From Paraburkholderia sp. D15 (GTDB taxonomy: Bacteria; Pseudomonadota; Gammaproteobacteria; Burkholderiales; Burkholderiaceae): a stretch of 64,000 nt of DNA. Position numbers and translations under genes: made by a program. This document shows positions 35,870 through 45,925 of the stretch, piece after piece. Where the stretch lies: contig NZ_CP110395.1 in assembly GCF_029910215.1 (NCBI RefSeq), forward strand, positions 3,658,001-3,722,000, written 5' to 3'. The notes below the pieces were generated by a model. The model saw only the letters and a program-made list of their open reading frames with translations. It had not been told where the DNA came from and ran no database searches. Every line of letters begins with the position of its first letter. Within the stretch, counting starts at the first letter, position 1.

Positions 35870-37417
35870 TTACCCCGCCGTCGCCGCCGATGCCGCCGCC
35901 GGCGCGCTGGCCGCGCCGTAGTCCACCGGTGCATCGGCCGGACGCGGCTGATCGCCGTTGTGCTCGATCCAGCCGCCGCCGAGCGCCTGGTACAACGTCA
36001 CCAGGTTCTGCAGACGCTGCATGCGCGCGGTGATCAACGACTGCTGCGCCGTGTACAGATCGGTCTGCGCGGTCAGCACCGACAGATAGCTGTCGACACC
36101 GTTCGTATAACGCAGATTCGACAGATCCAGACGACGCTGTTCGGCGAACGTATCGCGCTCCAGCGCCGAGATCTGCTGGTCGTACGTACCACGCGCCGCC
36201 AGCGCATCCGCCACTTCGCGGAAGGCCGTCTGGATCGCTTTTTCGTACGTGGCGATCTGGACGTTCTTCTGCAGGTTGGCCACGTCGAGGTTGGCGATGT
36301 TCTGACCACCCTCGAAGATCGGCACCGTGATCGACGGACCGAAGCCCCACGCCGCCGAACCCGGCTTGAACAGGCCACCGAGCGACGGGCTCAGCGTGCC
36401 GAAGTTGCCGGTCAGCGAAACCTTCGGGAAGAACGCCGCGCGCGCCGCGCCGATGTTCGCGTTGGCCGCGAGCAGGTTCTCCTCGGCCTCCATGATGTCC
36501 GGACGACGCGTCAGCAGATCGGACGGCACGCCGGCCGGAATATCCGTGAGGAGATTCTGGTCGTCCAGCGTCAGACCTGGCGGCAGATCGGCCGGCAACG
36601 GCTCGCCCAGCAGCAGGACCAGCGCGTTCTCGCCTTGCGCCCGCAAGCGCGCCTGCGCCTGCAGGTTCGCGTTGGCCGTCTCGACCACCGTTTGCGCCTG
36701 GCGCAGATCCAGTTCCGAACCCGTGCCGTTGTCGAACTGCAGCTTGGTGATGCGATACGACTCCTGCGCGGTCTTCAGCGTGTTCTGCGTGACCTTCAGC
36801 AGATCGTCCAGTTCGAGCACCGTCAGGTACTGGTTCGCAACCTGCGACACCAGCGAGATTTCCGCTGCCTTGCGCGCCTGGGCCGTACCGAGGTACGTGG
36901 CCAAGGCCTGATCCTTCAGGCTTTGAATCCGCCCGAAGAAGTCGATTTCCCACGAAGCGTTCAGGCCGACCGAATACGAGTTCGAGATCGTCTGGTTGAA
37001 GAACGACAGATCCTTCGGCGTACGCGACTTGCTTTGCGAACCGGCGGCTTCGAGCGTCGGGAACAGACCGGCGCGAACGATCCGGTACTGCGCCTGCGAC
37101 GCCTGCATGTTCAGCACCGACACACGCAGATCGCGGTTGTTCTTCAGCGCGATCTCGATCAGCCGCTGCATGCGCGGATCGACGAAGAAATCGCGCCAGC
37201 CGATGTCGGCCGCGGCCAGGCCGTTCGCGCTGCGCGCGGCGGCGGCCGCGCCGGACTTTTGCTGGCCCGGCTGGGTCGCGCCCGGTTGCGTGTCGTACAC
37301 GCCGCCGGTCGGGAAGGTCGCCGTGACGGGCGGCGCCGGGCGCTGGTAATGCGGCGCCATCGTGCAACCCGCGGCGAACAACGCGACCGCCACTGCAATC
37401 AGAGAATGTTTTTGCAT
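35870..37417 (-). CDS. RND efflux outer-membrane factor lipoprotein (NodT/OprM family, OprB-like)
   Basis: Starting at 37417, one base after the stop of the pump gene, it has 515 residues. A lipoprotein signal MQKHSLIAVAVALFAAGC places the acylated cysteine at residue 18. Two OEP repeats follow, with NRDLRVSVLNMQASQAQYRI, GLNASWEIDFFGRIQSL, RPDIMEAEENLLAANANIGAARAAFFPKV and FGPSITVPIFEGG, typical of OprM/OprB. It forms the trimeric outer-membrane channel for the pump. The alanine-rich C-terminal tail is not part of the fold. It is the third gene of the MFP-RND-OMF operon. Confidence 0.92.
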   Translation of the reverse strand: MQKHSLIAVAVALFAAGCTMAPHYQRPAPPVTATFPTGGVYDTQPGATQPGQQKSGAAAAARSANGLAAADIGWRDFFVDPRMQRLIEIALKNNRDLRVSVLNMQASQAQYRIVRAGLFPTLEAAGSQSKSRTPKDLSFFNQTISNSYSVGLNASWEIDFFGRIQSLKDQALATYLGTAQARKAAEISLVSQVANQYLTVLELDDLLKVTQNTLKTAQESYRITKLQFDNGTGSELDLRQAQTVVETANANLQAQARLRAQGENALVLLLGEPLPADLPPGLTLDDQNLLTDIPAGVPSDLLTRRPDIMEAEENLLAANANIGAARAAFFPKVSLTGNFGTLSPSLGGLFKPGSAAWGFGPSITVPIFEGGQNIANLDVANLQKNVQIATYEKAIQTAFREVADALAARGTYDQQISALERDTFAEQRRLDLSNLRYTNGVDSYLSVLTAQTDLYTAQQSLITARMQRLQNLVTLYQALGGGWIEHNGDQPRPADAPVDYGAASAPAAASAATAG

Positions 37418-37418
37418 C

Positions 37419-40400
37419 TCAATGTCCATCCTTGCCCGAGCCATTATCAGCCGCCCCGCCATCCTGGCCGTCATGCGGATGATGCTGGTTGTAGTGTGCG
37501 AGCGCCTCGTCCGGGTCTTCCTTCTCGCCGCCGAACTTCGCGCGGATCACGACGAAGAACATCGGGATCATGAAAATCGCGAGGAAGGTCGCCGTCAACA
37601 TCCCGCCGATCACGCCGGTACCGATCGCGTGCTGGCTGGCCGAACCCGCGCCGTTGCTGATCGCGAGCGGCAACACGCCGAGAATGAACGCGAGCGAGGT
37701 CATCAGGATCGGACGCAGCCGCAGACGCGCCGCTTCCAGCGCCGCCTCGACCGGTCCCATGCCTTCGCCCTGCTGCAGCTCGCGGGCGAATTCCACGATC
37801 AGAATCGCGTTCTTCGCCGACAGCCCCACGGTGGTCAACAGACCCACCTGGAAGAACACGTCGTTTTCGAGCCCACGCAGCGTCGCCGCCAGCAGTGCGC
37901 CGATCACGCCGAGCGGCACCACCATGATCACCGAGAACGGAATCGACCAGCTTTCATACAGCGCCGCGAGACACAGGAACACGACGAGGATCGAGATGCC
38001 GTACAGAATCGGCGCCTGCGAACCCGACTGACGTTCCTGCAGCGACAGACCGGTCCATTCGTAGCCGACACCCGCCGGCAACTTCGTGACCAGCGCTTCC
38101 ATCGCCGTCATGGCCTGACCGGTCGACTTGCCCGGTGCGGCCGCGCCCTGGATTTCCACCGCCGAGATACCGTTGTAGCGTTCGAGCTTCGGCGAACCGT
38201 AGGTCCACGTGCCGCTGGCGAACGACGAGAACGGCACCATGGTGCCCGCCGAGTTACGCACGTACCACGCGTTCAGATCTTCCGGGTTCATCCGGAACGG
38301 CGCGTCGCCCTGCAGGTACACCTTCTTGATCCGGCCGTCGGTATCGAGGAAGTTGTTCACGTACTGCGAGGCCCACGCGATCGAGAACGTCTGGTCGATC
38401 GTCGCCAGCGACACGCCGAGCGCGGACGCCTTCTCGTGGTCGATATCCACCTTGAACTGCGGCGTATCGTTCAGGCCGTTCGGACGCACCTGCGCCAGCG
38501 TCGGATCTTTCGACGCCATGCCGAGCAGCATGTTGCGCGCTTCCATCAGCTTTTCATGGCCGACGCCCGCACGGTCCTCCAGTTCGAAGTCGAAGCCCGC
38601 GGCCGTGCCGAGTTCAGGAATCGACGGCGGATTCACCGGATACACCAGCGCGTTCTTGTAGCTGCCGAAATGCATGAACAGACGGCCGACCAGCGACTGC
38701 ACCTTCTGGTCCGAATGCTGACGCACCGCGTAATCCTTCATCCGCACGAACACGAGACCCGCGTTCTGGCCGCGACCGGCGAAGCTGAAGCCGTTCACCG
38801 TGAAGGTCGACTCGACGATGCTCTTCTCGTCGTTCAGCAGGTAGTCCGACACGTCCTTCAGTGCGCGTGCCGTGGTTTCCTGCGTCGAACCCGACGGCGT
38901 CTGCACCAGCACGAACATCGTGCCCTGGTCCTCATCGGGCAGGAACGACTTCGGCAGCTTCACGAACAGCAGACCGACCGCGAAGATCACCACCATATAG
39001 ATGATCAGCCAGCGGCCCGAACGCTTGATCACGTGGTGCACGCCCGAGTGATACTTGTCGCGACTCTTGTTGAAGGTACGGTTGAACCAGCCGAAGAAAC
39101 CGGTGGTTTTCTCGTGATGGCCCTTCTCGATCGGCTTGAGGATCGTCGCGCACAAGGCCGGCGTCAGAATCAACGCGACCAGCACGGACAGCACCATCGC
39201 CGCCACGATGGTCAGCGAGAACTGCCGGTAAATCGCCCCGACCGAGCCGCCCGAGAACGCCACCGGCACGAACACCGCCGACAGCACGAGCGCCACGCCG
39301 ATCAGCGCGCCGGTGATCTGGTCCATCGCCTTGCGGGTCGCTTCCCGAGGCGATAAGCCCTCCTCCTGCATCACCCGCTCGACGTTTTCCACCACCACGA
39401 TCGCATCGTCCACCAGCAAGCCGATGGCGAGCACCAGCCCGAACATGGACAGCGTGTTGATCGAGAAACCGACCAGCCCCATGATCGCGAACGTGCCCAG
39501 CAGCACCACCGGCACCGCGATCGTCGGGATCAGCGTGGCCCGCAGGTTCTGCAGGAACAGGTACATGACCAGGAACACCAGCACGATACCTTCGAGCAGC
39601 GTCTTGACCACTTCCTCGATCGACAGACGCACGAACGGCGTGGTGTCGTACGGGTACTCGACCACCAGACCGTGCGGGAAGTACTTCGACAGTTCGTCGA
39701 TCTTCGCGCGCACCGCCTTCGCGGTCGCCAGCGCGTTCGCGCCGGTCGCCAGCTGAATACCGAAGCCTGCCGTGGGCTGACCGTTGTACTTGGTGTCGAA
39801 GTTGTAGTTTTCGCCGCCCAGCTCGATGCGCGCGACGTCCTTGATGCGCACGCGCGAGCCGTCCGGATTCACCTTCAGCAGCACGTTGCCGAACTGTTCA
39901 GGCGTATTGAGCAGCGTGGCTTCCGTGATGGTCGCCTGCAGCACCTGCCCCGGCACCGCGGGCGTACCGCCGAGCGAACCGCCGGCGACCTGCACGTTCT
40001 GGTTGGTCAGCGCGGTCTGCACATCCACCGGCGTGAGGCCGAAGTTGGTCAGCTTGTTCGCGTCGAGCCAGATCCGCATCGCGTACTGCGAGCCGAACAG
40101 CGTCACCGTACCCACGCCGTCGATCCGGCTGATCGGATCTTCGACGTTCGACGCGACGTAGTTCGCCAGGTCGTACTTGTTCATGCTGCCGTCCTGGGAC
40201 ACGAACGCCAGCACCAGCAGGAAGCTGCTGCTCGATTTCGTGACCTTGGTGCCCAACTGCTGCACCGCTTGCGGCAGCAACGGCGTGGCGAGCTGCAGCT
40301 TGTTCTGCACCTGCACCTGCGCGATGTCCGGGTTGGTGCCGGCGGCGAACGTCAGCGTGATGGTTGCCGTACCCGAGTCGTCCGACGTCGACGACAGGTA

Positions 40401-40628
40401 CAGCAAGTGGTCGAGACCACTCATCTGCTGCTCGATCACCTGCGTGACGGTGTTTTCCACCGTCTTCGCCGAGGCGCCCGGGTACGTTGCGCTGATCTGC
40501 ACGGCCGGCGGCGCGATCGTCGGGTACTGCGCGATCGGCAGCGTGAAGACCGACGCGATCCCCGCGAGCATCAGAATGATGGCGATCACCCACGCAAAAA
40601 TCGGGCGATCAATAAAGAACTTTGCCAT
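37419..40628 (-). CDS. RND multidrug efflux pump, AcrB/MexB (HAE1) family, BpeB-like
   Basis: The 1069-residue inner-membrane pump starts [17 protein letters not shown], has two large periplasmic loops and twelve transmembrane helices. The proton-relay aspartates are in [18 protein letters not shown] (about residues 400-417). [26 protein letters not shown] and the C-terminal [23 protein letters not shown] are family features. It extrudes drugs and other amphiphiles driven by protons. In Burkholderia the arrangement with a divergent TetR gene and OprB matches BpeAB-OprB (RND-4 of B. cenocepacia), an inference from organisation and sequence style. Confidence 0.93.
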   Translation of the reverse strand: MAKFFIDRPIFAWVIAIILMLAGIASVFTLPIAQYPTIAPPAVQISATYPGASAKTVENTVTQVIEQQMSGLDHLLYLSSTSDDSGTATITLTFAAGTNPDIAQVQVQNKLQLATPLLPQAVQQLGTKVTKSSSSFLLVLAFVSQDGSMNKYDLANYVASNVEDPISRIDGVGTVTLFGSQYAMRIWLDANKLTNFGLTPVDVQTALTNQNVQVAGGSLGGTPAVPGQVLQATITEATLLNTPEQFGNVLLKVNPDGSRVRIKDVARIELGGENYNFDTKYNGQPTAGFGIQLATGANALATAKAVRAKIDELSKYFPHGLVVEYPYDTTPFVRLSIEEVVKTLLEGIVLVFLVMYLFLQNLRATLIPTIAVPVVLLGTFAIMGLVGFSINTLSMFGLVLAIGLLVDDAIVVVENVERVMQEEGLSPREATRKAMDQITGALIGVALVLSAVFVPVAFSGGSVGAIYRQFSLTIVAAMVLSVLVALILTPALCATILKPIEKGHHEKTTGFFGWFNRTFNKSRDKYHSGVHHVIKRSGRWLIIYMVVIFAVGLLFVKLPKSFLPDEDQGTMFVLVQTPSGSTQETTARALKDVSDYLLNDEKSIVESTFTVNGFSFAGRGQNAGLVFVRMKDYAVRQHSDQKVQSLVGRLFMHFGSYKNALVYPVNPPSIPELGTAAGFDFELEDRAGVGHEKLMEARNMLLGMASKDPTLAQVRPNGLNDTPQFKVDIDHEKASALGVSLATIDQTFSIAWASQYVNNFLDTDGRIKKVYLQGDAPFRMNPEDLNAWYVRNSAGTMVPFSSFASGTWTYGSPKLERYNGISAVEIQGAAAPGKSTGQAMTAMEALVTKLPAGVGYEWTGLSLQERQSGSQAPILYGISILVVFLCLAALYESWSIPFSVIMVVPLGVIGALLAATLRGLENDVFFQVGLLTTVGLSAKNAILIVEFARELQQGEGMGPVEAALEAARLRLRPILMTSLAFILGVLPLAISNGAGSASQHAIGTGVIGGMLTATFLAIFMIPMFFVVIRAKFGGEKEDPDEALAHYNQHHPHDGQDGGAADNGSGKDGH

Positions 40629-40646
40629 GAGGCGGGCTCCCTGTTA

Positions 40647-41879
40647 TTACGCGCCCGATGCGGCAGAGGCGGGTTGCGCCGTCTGCGCAGCACCGCTGGC
40701 GGCCGGCGCGCCCTGAGCGGCGGCGCCGGAGGCGGGTGTGGCGGGAAGTTGCGCGGCAACCGTCTTGACCTGCATGCCCGGGCGAGCCTTGTCCGTGCCC
40801 TGCACGATCACCCGATCGCCGGCCTTCAGGCCGCTCTCGACCACCCAGTTCGAACCGTACGTGCCCGAGGTGACGAGCTGACGCAGCACGACCTTGTTGT
40901 CGTCGCCGACCACCAGCGCGGTCGGTTGACCCTTCTGGTCGTGCGTGATGCCGACCTGCGGCACCACCAGCGCGTTGTCGTTGACGCCCTCTTCGATCCG
41001 CGCGCGCACGAACATGCCCGGCAGCAGCACCTTGTCGGCGTTCTTGAAGAGCGCGCGCACCGTGACCGAACCGGTGCTCTGGTCGACCGTCACGTCGGTG
41101 AACTGCAGCTTGCCCTTCTCCGAATAGGTCCGGCCGTCCTCGAGGATCAGCGAAACCTTGGCGGCGTCCGGGCCGGTCGTCTTCAGACGGCCTTCCTGCA
41201 CTTCGCGGCGCAGCTTCAGACCGTCGAGGCTCGATTGCGTCAGGTCCACATAGACCGGATCCAGTTGCTGCACGGTCGCCAGCAGCGTTGCCGCGCTCGC
41301 CTGCACGTACGCACCCGGCGTGACTTGCGACACGCCGATCTGACCCGTCACCGGCGAGGTCACGTCGGTGTAGCCGAGGTTGATCTGCGCGGTGTCGACG
41401 GCCGCCTTGCCCGCGGCGACGTCCGCCGCCGCCTGGCCTTCCGCGGCGACCGCGTTGTCGTAGTCCTGCTTGCTGACCGCGTTCGCGGCCACCAGCACCT
41501 TGTAGCGGTTCGCCTGCGCGGTGGTCGACACGAGGTTCGCCTGCGCCTTGGCGAGCGTGGCCTTGGCGTTGTTCAGCGTGGCGATGTACGGCGCCGGGTC
41601 GATCTTGTACAGACGCTGACCGGCCTTCACTTCGCCGCCTTCGGTGAATTCACGCCGCAGCACGATGCCGTCGACGCGCGCGCGCACCTGCGCGACGAGG
41701 AAGGCGCTGGTGCGGCCGGGCAATTCGGTGACGACGGGCACGGCCGTCGGCTGAACGGTGACGATGCCCACTTCGGGCGTTTGTTGCGGCGGGGCAGATT
41801 GTTTTGGTCCGCATGCTGCCAGCAATACGGCAGCCGTCGCGGCACTGATTAAGCGGAATGGAACCCGTTCGACGCGCAT
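40647..41879 (-). CDS. RND efflux membrane-fusion lipoprotein (AcrA/MexA family, BpeA-like)
   Basis: The 410-residue protein starts at 41879. A lipoprotein signal leads to Cys23 in AVLLAACGPKQ. It has the split lipoyl domain (SAFLVAQVRARVDGIVLRREFTEGG and SPVTGQIGVSQVTPGAYV), a coiled-coil hairpin between them and the beta-barrel region GMFVRARIEEGV. A low-complexity Ala/Gln/Ser-rich tail closes the protein. It bridges the pump and outer-membrane channel in the periplasm. It is the first gene of the operon, 18 bases before the pump gene, divergent from the TetR gene. Confidence 0.92.
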   Translation of the reverse strand: MRVERVPFRLISAATAAVLLAACGPKQSAPPQQTPEVGIVTVQPTAVPVVTELPGRTSAFLVAQVRARVDGIVLRREFTEGGEVKAGQRLYKIDPAPYIATLNNAKATLAKAQANLVSTTAQANRYKVLVAANAVSKQDYDNAVAAEGQAAADVAAGKAAVDTAQINLGYTDVTSPVTGQIGVSQVTPGAYVQASAATLLATVQQLDPVYVDLTQSSLDGLKLRREVQEGRLKTTGPDAAKVSLILEDGRTYSEKGKLQFTDVTVDQSTGSVTVRALFKNADKVLLPGMFVRARIEEGVNDNALVVPQVGITHDQKGQPTALVVGDDNKVVLRQLVTSGTYGSNWVVESGLKAGDRVIVQGTDKARPGMQVKTVAAQLPATPASGAAAQGAPAASGAAQTAQPASAASGA

Positions 41880-42308
41880 GGAGCGACCTCTGTCAAAGGC
41901 TGAGAATGAAAAAGTGCGCGCATCCCGACCCCGGGGACGGCCGCGCACACATGCGTCTTGCGACGCGTGATCGATAGCCCATGGATGCGATCCGATGCTG
42001 CCGGGCACCCTGAGCAAAATGCGCCATACCTGGGAAATGCCGCGCGGCGCCGCCCGTCCGGGCACGGCGCAAGAGCGTTTTGAAAGGCAACAGTCACGGA
42101 TATTAACCGGTCGTTACGGCTTGGGCTATCCGATCGTGGGATGCTATTATATATACATTCACGAATGCATGTATAAGTGCGTTTCACTTCGCCACTGCGT
42201 GGGGGGCCGTAGGAACGCTTCGCAATTCGCTTAACTGAAGTCAGATTGTCATCAAGCGTACTTAATTGCGCTTGGGACTCCCCGAGAACCAGGGCAGGTC
42301 ATACCCAT
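41880..42308. promoter_or_regulatory. Divergent regulatory region of the efflux operon and its TetR repressor
   Basis: 429 bases. The part around 42140-42180 is strikingly AT-rich and contains the palindrome described separately; a plus-strand TATTAT (42145-42150) with TTGGGC 18 bases upstream and a minus-strand TATAAT (42151-42146) overlap it. The rest shows nothing that I recognise. Confidence 0.65.
42152..42175. promoter_or_regulatory. AcrR-like operator palindrome
   Basis: A 24-base imperfect palindrome, TATACATTCACG then AATGCATGTATA, with TATACAT/ATGTATA outer arms. It resembles the E. coli AcrR operator, which has the same length and TACAT-N-ATGTA arrangement. It overlaps candidate -10 elements for both divergent genes, so the TetR protein could repress both. 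Confidence 0.7.
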
Positions 42309-42962
42309 ATGGTCAGAAGAACCAAAGAAGAAGCGCTGGAGACCCGCACCAGCATTCTCGACGCGGCCGAGCGCGTCTTCTTCGAGAAAGGCGTATCGCG
42401 CACCTCGCTGGCGGACATCGCCCATGCGGCGGGCGTCACGCGTGGCGCGATCTACTGGCACTTCGCGCACAAGAGCGATCTGTTTACCGAAATGTTCGAC
42501 CGCGTGCTGCTGCCGCTGGACGAACTCAAGGCCGCGTCGCTGGATCCGAACGAGCCCGATCCGCTCGGGCATCTGATGGAAATCTGCGTGGTCTGCCTGC
42601 GCGACACGGCGAACGATCCGCATCGCCGCCGGGTGTTCGACATTCTTTTTCTGAAATGCGAGCTGGTCGAGGAAATGGGGCCGGTCATGCTGCGCTATCA
42701 GACCAACATGCGCGAAGGGTTGATGAAGATCGAAGGCGGTCTGCGCAACGCGATCTCCAAGCGGCAATTGCCGGCGGAACTCGATACCCGGCTGGCGGCG
42801 GCGATGGTGCATGCATTCGTCAGCGGCTCGTTGCGCGACATGCTGTTCCTGCCCGACGCGACGGACTTCGGCGCTTACGCGCAACGGATGGTGGAAGGCA
42901 TGTTCGACGCGCTGCGGATGAGTCCGGCGATGTTGAAGGGCGCGGCTGACGCGGGCGGCTGA
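42309..42962 (+). CDS. TetR/AcrR-family repressor of the efflux operon (BpeR-like)
   Basis: The ATG at 42309 gives 217 residues. The N-terminal TetR domain is MVRRTKEEALETRTSILDAAERVFF, GVSRTSLADIAHAAGVTRGAIYWHFAHKSDLF (about residues 1-55), very like AcrR. The C-terminal ligand domain (AcrR-type, FDILFLKCELVEEMGPV) would bind pump substrates and release DNA. It is divergent from the membrane-fusion gene with a palindromic operator between. A weak site precedes the start. Longer upstream frame not supported. Confidence 0.9.
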   Translation: MVRRTKEEALETRTSILDAAERVFFEKGVSRTSLADIAHAAGVTRGAIYWHFAHKSDLFTEMFDRVLLPLDELKAASLDPNEPDPLGHLMEICVVCLRDTANDPHRRRVFDILFLKCELVEEMGPVMLRYQTNMREGLMKIEGGLRNAISKRQLPAELDTRLAAAMVHAFVSGSLRDMLFLPDATDFGAYAQRMVEGMFDALRMSPAMLKGAADAGG

Positions 42963-42981
42963 CGGCTTCGAATCTTGACGC

Positions 42982-43026
42982 AAGAAAGCGGATGGGTGCG
43001 TGAACCGCACCCATCCGCTTTCTTGT
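42982..43026. terminator. Bidirectional intrinsic terminator
   Basis: A 19-bp perfect stem, CAAGAAAGCGGATGGGTGC with GCACCCATCCGCTTTCTTG, and a seven-base loop, ending TTCTTGTTT. It separates the convergent TetR and isochorismatase-like genes. Confidence 0.9.
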
Positions 43027-43045
43027 TTAACGGTTGAACGATTGT

Positions 43046-43678
43046 TTACGCAGCGCCGCGGCGCGCGCGTGCCTTCTGGTTCGACGCGTAGATGTTGTCC
43101 TTCTGCAGCGCCGTACCGTTCTTCAGCGCCGCGAGCCACTCGTCGGTACTCGCCACCGCCGCGAAATTCGATTGCAGCACCACGCTGAACGCATGGTGAA
43201 TGTCCTTCGCGCTGGCGAAACCCGCGCTGTTTTCGTACGGGACCGAGCCGGTCGCATCGTGCAGAAACTCGACCGCGAGGCCCATGTGGTACGCGTGATT
43301 GGTCGTCGATGCGTCGCAGTTGTGGGTCATGTAGCCGGTCACCGTCAGCGTGTCGATGTTGCGCGCGGCCAGCCAGTCGGCGAGATCGGTACCGGCGAAC
43401 GAACTCGCCTGCGATTTTTCGACAAGGTGATCGTGCGGCCGCGACGCCACCACCGAATGCAGCTCGGCGCCCGCGCTACCGCGTGCGAACAATGGCGAGG
43501 TCGGCGTCGACAGATGCTGCACGACGACGACCGGCACATCGGCGGCGCGCGCGGCATCGATCGCGCGGCCGATGTTCGCGAGCGAGGTCTGCACATCCGG
43601 ATATTCGATCGGCAGGTCGCCGGTCACGTATTCGTTCTGCACGTCGATGACGATCAATGCACGGCGGGGGGTGGTCAT
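43046..43678 (-). CDS. Isochorismatase-family cysteine hydrolase
   Basis: The 210-residue protein has the catalytic triad of the family: Asp12 in LIVIDVQNEYV, Lys88 in HLVEKSQASSF and Cys121 in GYMTHNCDASTT, with the cis-peptide region before it. Members hydrolyse amides (nicotinamide, N-carbamoyl compounds, ureidoacrylate) or isochorismate; the sequence does not decide which. It is divergent from a GlxA-type AraC regulator with 230 bases between, a frequent arrangement in which that regulator controls the hydrolase. A Lys/Arg-rich C-terminus follows the domain. Confidence 0.88.
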   Translation of the reverse strand: MTTPRRALIVIDVQNEYVTGDLPIEYPDVQTSLANIGRAIDAARAADVPVVVVQHLSTPTSPLFARGSAGAELHSVVASRPHDHLVEKSQASSFAGTDLADWLAARNIDTLTVTGYMTHNCDASTTNHAYHMGLAVEFLHDATGSVPYENSAGFASAKDIHHAFSVVLQSNFAAVASTDEWLAALKNGTALQKDNIYASNQKARARRGAA

Positions 43679-43908
43679 GGCGAGACTCCTTCAGTCTGAA
43701 TGCTGATAGCGGGATAGCCGGATGGCGGATCGATGTTTCGTCGGGTTGAACTCGCGACTCGCTGGCCGGGGCGGCCCTGCTCGCGGGAGCAGCGCGCACC
43801 GTTCAGCGGCGATGGACGTATTGTTCGTCACCCTGCCGTTCGACGACAGTGACCCGCGTGACATGAATCGATAGAATCGGGCCATTGTCGAATTTCATGG
43901 AGTGGCGC

Positions 43909-44952
43909 ATGGCCAGGCGTGCTGGTGGACATGTTTTGACGCAGAGCGGTTTGACGCGGGGGGTAGCGTCAGCCTCGGCGCCCTCTCCCCTTGCCGCGCC
44001 CCGCCACGTCGTCGCGGTGATCGCGTTCGACCGCATCAGCCCATTCCATCTGTCGGTCCCCTGCGTCGTGTTCGGCGAAGACCGCGGCGCCGGCGGTCTG
44101 CCCGAGTTCGACTTTCGCGTCTGCGCCGCCGAGCCGGGTACGCTGACCACCACCGCCGGTTTCTCGATCGCGGTCACGCACGGCCTCGACGCGCTCGACG
44201 ACGCCGACACGATCATCGTCCCGAGTTGGCGCGATCCGGACGAAACACCGCCCGCCGCCCTGCTTGCCGCACTGCGTGCCGCGCACCAGCGCGGCGCGCA
44301 ACTCGTCGGGCTCTGCCTGGGATCGTTCGTGCTGGCCGCCGCCGGCCTGCTCGACGGACGGCCCGCGTCGACGCACTGGGCATGGGCCGACGACTTCGCG
44401 CGCCGCTACCCGCGCGTGCGTCTCGACCCCGACGTGCTCTACGTCGACGACGGCAACGTGCTGACCTCGGCGGGCACCGCCGCCGGACTGGACTGTTGTC
44501 TGCACGTCCTGCGCAAGCTGTACGGCGCGGAAACGGCGAATTACGTGGCGCGCCGGCTGGTGGTGTCGCCGCACCGGCAAGGCGGCCAGGCGCAATACGT
44601 CCAGCAGCCGATGCCGCCCAACCCGCGCGGCGACCGCCTCTCCGGCCTGCTCGACTGGGTGACGGGCCATCTCGACATCGCCCATACGCTCGACTCGCTG
44701 GCCGAGCGCGCGCTGATGAGCCGCCGCACCTTCACGCGACGTTTCCGGCTCGCGACCGGTACGACCGTCAGCGCCTGGCTGCTCGCGCAACGGCTCGCGC
44801 GGGCGCAGCAATTACTGGAAAGCAGCGATGAATCGGTGGAGGCGATTGCGACGATGGCGGGTTTCGGGTCGACCGCGTCGCTGAGGCAGCATTTCGCTCA
44901 CGCGTATCGCACGTCGCCGTCGGCCTGGCGACGGGAATTCAAGGGAGCGTGA
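43909..44952 (+). CDS. GlxA-type transcriptional regulator (DJ-1/PfpI plus AraC domain)
   Basis: I start at the ATG at 43909, with GGAG six bases upstream, giving 347 residues; ATG 43897 and TTG 43885 are in frame. The N-terminal class I glutamine amidotransferase-like (DJ-1/PfpI) domain runs from about residue 30 to 200, with GLCLGSFVLAAAGLLDGRPASTHW holding the nucleophile-elbow cysteine. The C-terminal AraC domain has two HTH motifs, LAERALMSRRTFTRRFRLATG and VEAIATMAGFGSTASLRQHF. Such regulators respond to amino compounds; the ligand is unknown. It probably regulates the divergent isochorismatase-like gene. Confidence 0.88.
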   Translation: MARRAGGHVLTQSGLTRGVASASAPSPLAAPRHVVAVIAFDRISPFHLSVPCVVFGEDRGAGGLPEFDFRVCAAEPGTLTTTAGFSIAVTHGLDALDDADTIIVPSWRDPDETPPAALLAALRAAHQRGAQLVGLCLGSFVLAAAGLLDGRPASTHWAWADDFARRYPRVRLDPDVLYVDDGNVLTSAGTAAGLDCCLHVLRKLYGAETANYVARRLVVSPHRQGGQAQYVQQPMPPNPRGDRLSGLLDWVTGHLDIAHTLDSLAERALMSRRTFTRRFRLATGTTVSAWLLAQRLARAQQLLESSDESVEAIATMAGFGSTASLRQHFAHAYRTSPSAWRREFKGA

Positions 44953-45148
44953 CGGCGTTTCGTAGCGAGGCGCCGGGATTTCGTAGTGGCGGCGGAGCGA
45001 CACAAACACGGCGAGGGCTGTGGCGGGCACAGCCATGGTGGCTGTCAGCAAAGCTCGGCGGTCTTTGGCAGTCTTTGGCGCCCTTTCAAGCGCGGCCTTT
45101 GGCGGCCTTCAGTGGGCTTTTGGCCTTTAACAGGCGCTTAGCCGCCCA

Positions 45149-45892
45149 CTACCGCTCGCTCAGCCAGCGCGCCACGTACAACAGCAACGCGACCAGAAAG
45201 ATCATCGCCGCCCACGCCCAATACGGCACCGCGCTCGAACTGGACTCCTGCCGCGATACCCCGTGCGATGCACCCGTCGCACGTCCTGCCAGCGCATCGA
45301 CATGTTCCGCGCGCGAACGCCGCGCGACGCCGCCGAGCGCGATCGGCCGCAGGAATACATGCTGACGACGCGCCGCCGACCCGCGCGCGCGGTTCGGCCC
45401 CTGCCCGTATTTGGCCCGCACCACCGCGTCGAACTCCGCGAAAAAGTCGTCGGCGAGTTGATGCAGTGCGTTTTCGAGTTGCCGCGTCGGCAGTTCGGCG
45501 AGCGGCCCGGACGACGTCGCCCAGATCGTGTAGTCGATCCGCGTGCCGCGCTCCCTGCCGCCGTGCGGGCCGTGGTGCCCATCGTCCGGACGCAGACGGA
45601 TTTCGATCTGGCCGCGCAACGCGCCGATACCTTCCGCGCGCGCCTTGAAATTGATCGTGCGGCGTTCCGCGTCGGCCGGCCCGGAGTCCTGTCCCGCCAC
45701 ATGGGCGCGCACTTCGTACGGCGCGCGCAGCGGTCCGAGCGGCACCGTCAGCGCCAGCTCGTATTCGCCGTGCGCGAGACGCGTCAACGACTCGCAGTTA
45801 TCGAGGCTGGCGCGCAACAACGCGAGATCCTGCAGCGCGTCCCAGACATCGGACGCGGCAAGCGGAATCCTCAACGCGTCGTTCAGTTCCAT
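45149..45892 (-). CDS. CoxG-like SRPBCC-family protein with C-terminal membrane anchor
   Basis: The 247-residue protein begins with a START/SRPBCC domain of the CoxG (carbon monoxide dehydrogenase subunit G) type: LRIPLAASDVWDALQDLALLRASLDNCESLTRL (residues 7-40) through to LADDFFAEFDAVV (about 160). A basic linker follows, and one hydrophobic segment, AVPYWAWAAMIFLVALLLYVA, near the C-terminus should anchor it in the membrane with the domain in the cytoplasm. No CO dehydrogenase genes are near. In other bacteria CoxG tethers molybdenum enzymes to membranes or binds quinone-like lipids. It converges on the GlxA gene. Confidence 0.8.
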   Translation of the reverse strand: MELNDALRIPLAASDVWDALQDLALLRASLDNCESLTRLAHGEYELALTVPLGPLRAPYEVRAHVAGQDSGPADAERRTINFKARAEGIGALRGQIEIRLRPDDGHHGPHGGRERGTRIDYTIWATSSGPLAELPTRQLENALHQLADDFFAEFDAVVRAKYGQGPNRARGSAARRQHVFLRPIALGGVARRSRAEHVDALAGRATGASHGVSRQESSSSAVPYWAWAAMIFLVALLLYVARWLSER

Positions 45893-45925
45893 TGCAGCCT
45901 CCCCGGAAAACGCGCGCCGCCCCGA

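Noticed and set aside
45060-45130. Short direct repeats around CCTTTGGCGG after the GlxA gene
   Set aside because: Irregular and imperfect, too short to distinguish from chance in this composition.
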